Positions 58,370 through 64,000 of a DNA stretch of 64,000 nucleotides are shown here, in pieces. The stretch comes from Dendrobium chrysotoxum (Eukaryota; Streptophyta; Magnoliopsida; Asparagales; Orchidaceae). Position numbers and translations under genes: made by a program. Below the pieces are notes generated by a model. It was not told the origin of the DNA and ran no database searches. It was given only the letters and a program-made list of their open reading frames with translations. Location: the NCBI GenBank assembly GCA_019925795.1, contig CM034304.1, forward strand, positions 18,182,228 through 18,246,227, given 5' to 3'. Every line of letters begins with the position of its first letter. Position 1 is the first letter of the stretch.

Positions 58370-58811
58370 TATTATTTTATTATGTGCTGCATTTTTATTT
58401 TTATTTCATTTTTCATTTTCATAATAGTCTGGCTGAAAACTTTAAACTTAGTGTTTTTGGAGGCAACCCATGTATGTGTGATGTTAATATCAGTTATATT
58501 AATATAATGATATGTTTGTTTTTATGTTCAACACATATTTTATGCCCTTTTTAACACTCATATTAAAGCATGTGTTTGTAATATTTATTTATATATTTAT
58601 TTACATATTAGCAAATTCCCTTTATGCTTAAGTTATTATTATCCTCCAATTACTTTTATATCCTAATTATATAATTAACCAGTATAAAAATGATAATTAA
58701 AAATTATGAAAAATTAGAGTAATAATAAAACCCTAGATCCTAATTTGAATGAACTATATTTATACTTTTTTTTTTTGAGAAAATGCTTGGAGCAATTTTA
58801 TTAGGAAACAA

Positions 58812-59267
58812 CTAATAGAAGATACAGCTATCACATTCCTCCTTCAACACTGTAAGAAAAGAAGGAGAAACATTATTTCCAACTAAACTATTCCAAATAA
58901 AACTCATAGAAGAAGCTATGTTAGCACAACAATCGGCTAACTTATTACAATCCCTATTCACAAATTGAATAATCACATGATGAAAATTCCTCAAGAAGAA
59001 GAAATCCTCTTGTCTCAAACCTTGCACCGAACCATCTTCTTGTTTCAGCACTTTCTGTACAATCTTCATTATGTTGTAGTTGTCTCCTTCAATGATGATC
59101 CCCTCTGCTTCATACATCCAATCTTGAACATTCTTCCTGAAGGCTTTGATAGCTTCTATCTCCAAAACAGAACAATCCCAATGCAAGCATTTGAATCCAA
59201 ATGCAAATAAAAATCTGCCTCTATAATCCCTCACCACACCACCTATAAGACTTTTGAAGAGAAGCAT
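58812..59267 (-). pseudogene. LINE RNase H domain, remainder after a frameshift
   Basis: A 151-codon frame overlapping the previous one reads SLIGGVVRDYRGRFLFAFGF, LEIEAIKAF, IIIEGDNYNIMKIV and IQFVNRDCNKLADCCANIAS, the RVT_3-type RNase H layout with Glu (EIEA) and Asp (EGDN) in place. The first Asp lies in the other frame (59221-59766), so a frameshift near 59240 splits the domain. Confidence 0.87.
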
Positions 59268-59766
59268 CTACATTTAGCTTGATCCAAACGGTTGGAGGGG
59301 GATTCCAAGTTTGAAAAAATAGCCTAAGCTGGTTAGAATCCCAGTTGACCGATAGCAGATCTAGCGAAAAGGAAGATGAAGCAAGACTGACCGCATTTGC
59401 TGCAAGAACATTCATTCCTTCCTCAATGCCATCATGAACAAGTTTATTTCTACTTTTCCAAATCATGAACACCATGGAACAGTATAAATTACCTTTGAAC
59501 GGATTGGATTTAGACCAGTAAGCTAATTCTTTATAGCAACTTTCCAGATCAGTAAAAACCGGCATATAGTAACCCCATTCGTTCAGCTTTTGAATTGCCT
59601 TATGAAGATACCTAGAATGGACAGCAATATGGCCTATATTTTCGACTTCTTCACATCCCCGTGGACACCCATTAAAGTTGATTAGTCTTCTATACATAAG
59701 GAACTCATAAGTTGGGATAGAATTCTGCTCCAATCTCCACCAAAATAACTCTACTCTAGGCCGCAA
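59221..59766 (-). pseudogene. LINE zinc-binding (zf-RVT) domain and RNase H start
   Basis: The frame reads RPRVELFWWRLEQNSIPTYE, FLMYRRLINFNGCPRGCEEV, ENIGHI, the zf-RVT layout of plant non-LTR elements. It ends with WIKLNVDASLQKS, where the Asp of VDAS is the first RNase H catalytic residue. Confidence 0.88.
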
Positions 59767-59805
59767 TTTCAGCTTCCTCAGCCACTTCCATTTTTTGTCT
59801 TCCTC

Positions 59806-60750
59806 CTAAAATCTATAACTATAATCTGAAAGTAAAGAAGCCAATGACCTTCCAGTGAACTTAAATAACAATTCTCTTTCATCACATAGTTGATTTGAAT
59901 GGATTTGCACATTCTTAATTAGATCCACCAGATCTTCCCCGAAGACTTCCTGCAGTTTCCTGATATTCCAGCTTCCTTCCACAATGAAAAAATCTAAACC
60001 TCTTTGCTCTTCATTCAAATCTGCCACAAAAGTAGGCCACCGTTCTATGCTTTTATCTAGAATCCAGATATCCTTGAGTGTATTGATACACTTGCCATCA
60101 GAAATACGCCATCTTAAAATTTCCTGTAAGAATTTTGCTCCATGGTTTATAACCTTCCAAGTTGCTGATTTCGTTCTACTTCCTTCAGCATTCCAGAAAT
60201 TGCTCCCATATTTAGATATGAGAATTCTGTTGAGCAAAGAAGAAGGTTTATAGATCAAACTCCAAGCGAATTTTGCCCTCCAAAGCCCACTAGTTTCCAC
60301 TGTTGAAACAATTCCTTGACCTCCAAATCTTTTTTTCTTGCAAAGAAGATCCCAACTTACATAATGCATTCCTCTGGAATTATCTTTCTTATTCCAAAGA
60401 AAATCCCTACTCAACCTATCTAGCTCCCTTAACACTCCTAAAGGAACCAAGGTATGAGTAGAAAGAAAAATGGGGAGAGTTAACAGAGATGATTTCAAAA
60501 GAAGAAGCTTCCCTGATAATGAAAGAGACATATTACCCCAAATGCTTAGCTTATCATGCGCTTTTTCCAACAAGCTCTGAAAATCAGCAACCAACATCCT
60601 TCTCATAGACATCTTCACTCCTAAATAATCCATCTCCTTGACAACTTTAAATCCCAACAATCTAGACAAAGATTTTACTTTTGACCTTCCCACCGATTTC
60701 CCTAGAAGAAGAGAATATTTCCTTGCATTTACCTTCTGCCCGGTCCACCT
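59806..60750 (-). pseudogene. LINE reverse transcriptase C-terminal part
   Basis: A 295-codon frame (59806-60693, continuing open upstream to the truncation point) carries the post-catalytic RT region conserved in plant LINEs: YLGVK, LSLSGKLLLLKSSLLTLPIF, FLWNKKDNSRGMHYVSWDLL, CKKKRFGGQGI and LLNRILISKYG. The catalytic FADD block is missing because of the 5' truncation. Confidence 0.9.
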
Positions 60751-60755
60751 ACTGA

Positions 60756-61485
60756 TAGGTTAAAAAAACTAATATTTAACTCATTCAACCATTTGAGATG
60801 TTATCTTAATTTGAATTTATAATTTATACCTTTATGAATTTAACTTTTAAAATTATAAAATAAATAATTAGTATTAAAAATTAGATATGAGTAGATTAAA
60901 ATTTAAAATCATAGCTAAATTGAAGATGGAATTAGTAATCTCATTAAGTTCATACATTAAAATTATTAAGATTATATGAGAATCCTAAAGAAGAAGCTAA
61001 TATTCCAAATCATTAATTATGTACTCCACAAAAATAAAAAAAAAGAGCTTTAAATAGTTTTTAAAAAAAAAAATTGATATCAGTGAAAGCTTAAGATTTG
61101 AAATACAATCTTTTGCAAAAATTATAATGGATGAGATAAAAGAGAGCTAATTCAAGGGATGGTGAACTACTGAAAGTATAATTTTAACTACAACCCGATC
61201 TAATTATTAAACTATATTATTTACTTCAACATTCAAAAGTTATTGATTAAATTTATAACTTATAATTTTAAATTATATAAAAATAAGAATGATTGTGATT
61301 AAGTTTAACTATTGGTATTTTTCAAAACTAGAAGTATAGCTTTGATTCATACTTTTTAATTCTAGACCGTGATTTATCATCTAGTAATTTTAGATTGTCA
61401 CTTTGTTATTTTGGTTAATCACTTAATTAGAATTATAAATTTTTATTTTCTTAAGGATAAGAAAGAGTTTAAGCTGGAAAGGATT
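60756..61485. other. Internal AT-rich segment before the 3' LTR
   Basis: No coding content is visible. It belongs to the interior of the Athila-type derivative, between the LINE insertion and its 3' LTR. Confidence 0.45.
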
Positions 61486-62549
61486 TGATAAGTGTAAATA
61501 ATGTTATATTTTATATGTTAATTCATAAGTAAAAATGTGTTATTTTAGTTGTGTTTGTGTACAACAATATAAGAAATGGGCAAAATTTTTAAGTATGGTA
61601 CAAAGCGACGACGTTAGACACAATACCACCATGTTGCCATCATTGACACCGCTAGAGCGCCCAATTATTGACATGGTGGTGCCCAGTCTTGTTTTAATAG
61701 TAGCACAGCATTGGAGGAGTCAGCGCTATAAAGCCCAATCTCTGTTAGCAGTGCCGCAGCATCAGAGGAGTCAGCACCGTAAAGTCCAATCTCTATCTGC
61801 ATAGTGCCGCAATGCCAAATTCCAGCACCGCCAATTGATGGGTAGTGACATGTGGACGCCATAGTGCTCAACCATCAATAACGCCGCATCACTTTAGTTA
61901 TAATTGTTCAAGCTATGATCAGCCAGCAAAGCGATGCTTCGATTTATTAAATAGGAGGTAAATGTCAACAAGCGCCGCAACGAAGAAAACCCTTCAGCGT
62001 TGTGGCATTAGTTCATTTTATGGGCGTCGCGATGCAAGTGTCTCGAGTGTTACAACACTAGAATCTATTTTCTGTGTTTTTCTCTAAATAGTTTATTTCT
62101 AATATTAGTATGAGAGTTTAATCACTTATTTAATTTCAATCTTTATAGTGCTTCTCTGATTTTTTCTTAAGAGTGACAACTAAGAGAATTCAAAGAAGTA
62201 TTACATACATTTCATTAGTGTGTTTGGCTTGTATTTATGAAAGCAATTTTGTAAGTTTAATGAGGAGTGCATAAGAGATCATTGAACCCATCTGGTGATA
62301 TCTTTTCTTCTATACTTTATTTTTTGTACAATTAATAAAAATGAATTTGCTTCACTTATTCTTCATGTTTGGCTAAATTCTCTAATTTTGGATTGATAGT
62401 GTTAATGAAATATGGAGTACTAATGAATTTCGTCATCAATAATTTCATAATATTTTCAATATAACAGGTATTCATTTAAAGCACATAATGGACATATATG
62501 TAGTTAATATCTGATGTAATGTGAAGCATAGGAATAAGAAAGTAGGCAC
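61486..62549 (+). repeat. 3' LTR of the Athila-type derivative, interrupted
   Basis: It starts TGATAAGTGTAAATAATG and parallels 54847-55690. It is cut at 62550 by the next LTR element. The 61610-62060 part is longer and richer in GCGCC/CCGCA words than the other copy. Confidence 0.8.
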
Positions 62550-63686
62550 TGTTGACCCTGATTTTCTCCCTAGACCTAGGTCAAAGGGTTGACCTGGTCA
62601 AATTTGACCAGGCTAGACCCTGGAACCCAGCCCAGTGGGTTCAGGGAGTCAAGCCAAGTCTGCTGAGCCCAGACCCAGGCCCTGGGTCAACCTGGTTGAC
62701 CAGGTCAACCCAGGCCCTGGGTCAACCTGGTTGACCAGGTCAACCCAGGTTGACCCATTAGGCCTATAGAGGTATAAACTAGTTCAAATCAAATCCAAAC
62801 TCAATCCAGGGCTCTCCAAGCCCTATTCTCTCCTCCACTGGACTCAGTGGGTCAGGCTTGACCCATTGGGCCTAAGTCTTGGTCCTGGGTCAACCTGGTT
62901 GACCAGGTCAACCCAATTGACCCAATAGGCCTTAATAGGTCTATTCCAAGCTCAGTCTAGGGCTCTCCAAGCCCTATTTCCCCCTCCACTAGGCTCAGTG
63001 GGTCAAGCCTGACCCATTGGGCCCAGGTCTTGGTCCTGGGTCAACCTGGTTGACCAGGTCAACCCAGGTTGACCCATATAGACCCTAATGGGTCTAAATC
63101 GACCCAAATCAAATTCAAATCAAACCTTTACCCATTCCTTGACCCATGGACCAAATCCCCTCATCTGGTGGGTCTATTTGACTAGGTTGACCAAGTCAAT
63201 GGTTGACTTGGTCAACCCAAGTCAATAATGGGTCAATATGACCCATTAGGAGCCATTTAAAACTCTAATTCTTTCCTAATCCATTAAAGACTCAAGACCA
63301 CAGCCTAATTGAACCTCTCTTTCCCTTCGAGTAGGACTTCCTAGTCTTCGCCCTATGTGCCAATCCCAATTTAGAAAGTATAATATAGAATCCTTAATCG
63401 AGAGTATTCTCAGGCTCCGGCTTGAGATGTAATTAACCACGGGGGCTTGCGCCCGTGGGAAGCCGAATCCCACTCTCAAATAAACCCCATTCGAGCTAAT
63501 GTATCGGGTGGGGGAAACCCGTTGTGATTAGATCATATATATTATTATCCATCAGGGTGTGCTGGTGAGAGTCGCTATCCTCAATGGTTAATCATATGTG
63601 TGATCGAATCTGCCCTCCCATTGGCAACAGATACTGTCTCCCCTCGCGGGGCGATGGTTTCTGTTGAGTCCTTTCGGAGGTCCACA
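62550..63686 (+). repeat. 5' LTR of a further element, rich in TTGACC motifs
   Basis: It begins TGTTGACC and ends GGTCCACA, an 8-bp inverted end with one mismatch. It is followed after six bases by a primer binding site, so this is a 5' LTR and the element continues beyond the window. It contains about 26 copies of TTGACC/GGTCAA, mostly between 62550 and 63240. These lie partly in CTGGGTCAACCTGGTTGACC near-palindromes repeated at roughly 160-170 bp spacing. No coding sequence. Confidence 0.82.
62684..63085 (+). repeat. Internal repeats of about 165 bp in the TTGACC-rich LTR
   Basis: The near-palindrome GGGTCAACCTGGTTGACCAG recurs near 62685, 62718, 62887 and 63048. It is accompanied by GGGCTCTCCAAGCCCTAT and CTCAGTGGGTCA. 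The unit spacing is about 161-169 bp for the last three copies. Confidence 0.8.
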
Positions 63687-63692
63687 GGTTTC

Positions 63693-63710
63693 TGGCGACC
63701 ACGGTGGGAC
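63693..63710 (+). other. Primer binding site, tRNA-Arg type
   Basis: TGGCGACCACGGTGGGAC begins with the TGG complementary to CCA. From memory it fits the 3' end of a plant tRNA-Arg (UCG) at about 16 of 18 positions. It lies six bases after the LTR end. Confidence 0.6.
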
Positions 63711-64000
63711 AGGTTTCTCTCTCCATCTTTGGATTCTATATTATCCTTTTCTTGTGTGTACTCCGGGATTGGTACTCCTTAGATTAGGTCCGTCCCACTC
63801 TTAGTTAGGGTCCTTTCTTAGTTAGGATCATTCTTCTTTTTCTTAGTTAGGGTTCCCCCCTAGCTAGGATTCTTCCTTTTCGTTCTTCTTAGTTAGGGTT
63901 CCCCCCTGGCTAAGCTTTCTTCCTTCGGACTTTCTAGGTCATTCCGTCCCTTATCTATCATTCCTCTTCTCATTTTTACTAATCATTTGAAATTTCTTTT
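63711..64000 (+). other. Start of the internal region of the last LTR element
   Basis: It is T/C-rich and contains a loose repeat of TTCTTAGTTAGGGTTCCCCC (about 63800-63910). It runs off the window before any coding part. Confidence 0.5.

Larger units (their letters stand above)
58769..60755 (-). mobile_element. 5'-truncated LINE with poly-A end
   Basis: The coding strand is minus and the 3' end is marked by a T-run at about 58769-58780 (poly-A). From 60750 down it encodes the RT C-terminus (TGQKVNARKYSLLLGKSVGR, LGFKVVKEMDYLGVKMSMRR, KLSIWGNMSLSLSGKLLLLK, LSRDFLWNKK), then a zinc-binding RT-associated domain and an RNase H domain. The 5' side stops at about 60755 inside the RT domain, the usual LINE truncation. 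A target-site duplication was not found. Confidence 0.9.
54847..62549 (+). mobile_element. Athila-type derivative without pol, inserted in the minus-strand Athila element
   Basis: It starts with an LTR (54847-56300) and a decayed tRNA-Asp primer site, then a leader with GCACTGCAGCG words, then the putative plant transposon ORF (57103-58050). A second LTR copy starts at 61486 in the same orientation. No gag, protease, RT or integrase is present between the leader and this ORF. A LINE fragment (58769-60755) sits in the interior. The 3' LTR is interrupted at 62550 by another LTR element, so its end is out of view. Confidence 0.78.

Noticed and set aside
58250..58507. 85-codon frame with an Arg-Glu run
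   Set aside because: It is generated by the (GA)n microsatellite; no independent coding evidence.
58750..60830. Target-site duplication of the LINE (AACTATATTTATA / AACTAATATTTAA)
   Set aside because: The match is imperfect in AT-rich DNA and not placed exactly at both ends; it could be chance.

Overview
This is a stretch of nuclear DNA from a transposon-rich flowering plant. The evidence is plant Ty1/copia and Ty3/gypsy proteins (including Athila-type pol and a chromovirus chromodomain), hAT, Harbinger and CACTA DNA transposons, plant LINEs, GT-AG introns and a plastid-targeted ferroportin gene. I cannot resolve the species. Almost all of the window is layered transposon remains. I see no tRNA, rRNA, CRISPR or prokaryotic operon structure.

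The one host gene I can support is a complete plastid ferroportin / IREG3 (FPN3, MAR1, SLC40 family) on the + strand. I assembled 13 coding exons from splice sites, reading phase and family knowledge: 11686-11825, 21567-21768, 21890-21953, 32239-32363, 32445-32534, 32657-32836, 32923-32997, 33105-33206, 33277-33394, 33477-33623, 37436-37542, 37617-37730 and 38161-38484. They join in frame into 595 codons plus a stop, close to the usual family length. The coding span is 26.8 kb, of which about 93% is intron. Intron 1 (9.7 kb) holds a decayed minus-strand copia element broken by a solo LTR and a MITE-like insert, and then a Harbinger-type element. Intron 3 (10.3 kb) holds a hAT transposase remnant cut by an LTR-like repeat, a GC-rich hairpin-repeat patch, an (AT)n tract and a non-autonomous CACTA element. 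Intron 10 (3.8 kb) holds a gypsy gag remnant. The leader carries two small uORFs chained to each other and to the main start by ATGA overlaps.

Left flank (1-11.4 kb): the 3' part of a + strand Sirevirus-like copia element (RT, RNase H, a downstream ORF, polypurine tract, 3' LTR) rich in near-palindromic GTACTGTAC motifs. This is followed by a minus-strand gypsy gag remnant with its presumed LTR, a His/Leu-coding quasi-repeat, and an AT-rich stretch.

Right flank (40.4-64 kb): a LINE 3' fragment cut by a second copy of the LTR-like repeat seen in intron 3. That copy is itself split by a gypsy chromovirus with 522-bp LTRs, a GAAAC target duplication and a deleted RT-RNase H-integrase block. Next comes a minus-strand Athila-type element (protease, RT, integrase, downstream ORF with a 360-bp tandem duplication). 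It is interrupted at 54847 by a + strand Athila-type derivative that has LTRs, a primer site and the downstream ORF but no pol. That derivative contains a 5'-truncated LINE, and its 3' LTR is broken at 62550 by another LTR element. The last LTR is packed with TTGACC/GGTCAA (W-box) motifs and is followed by a tRNA-Arg-like primer binding site.
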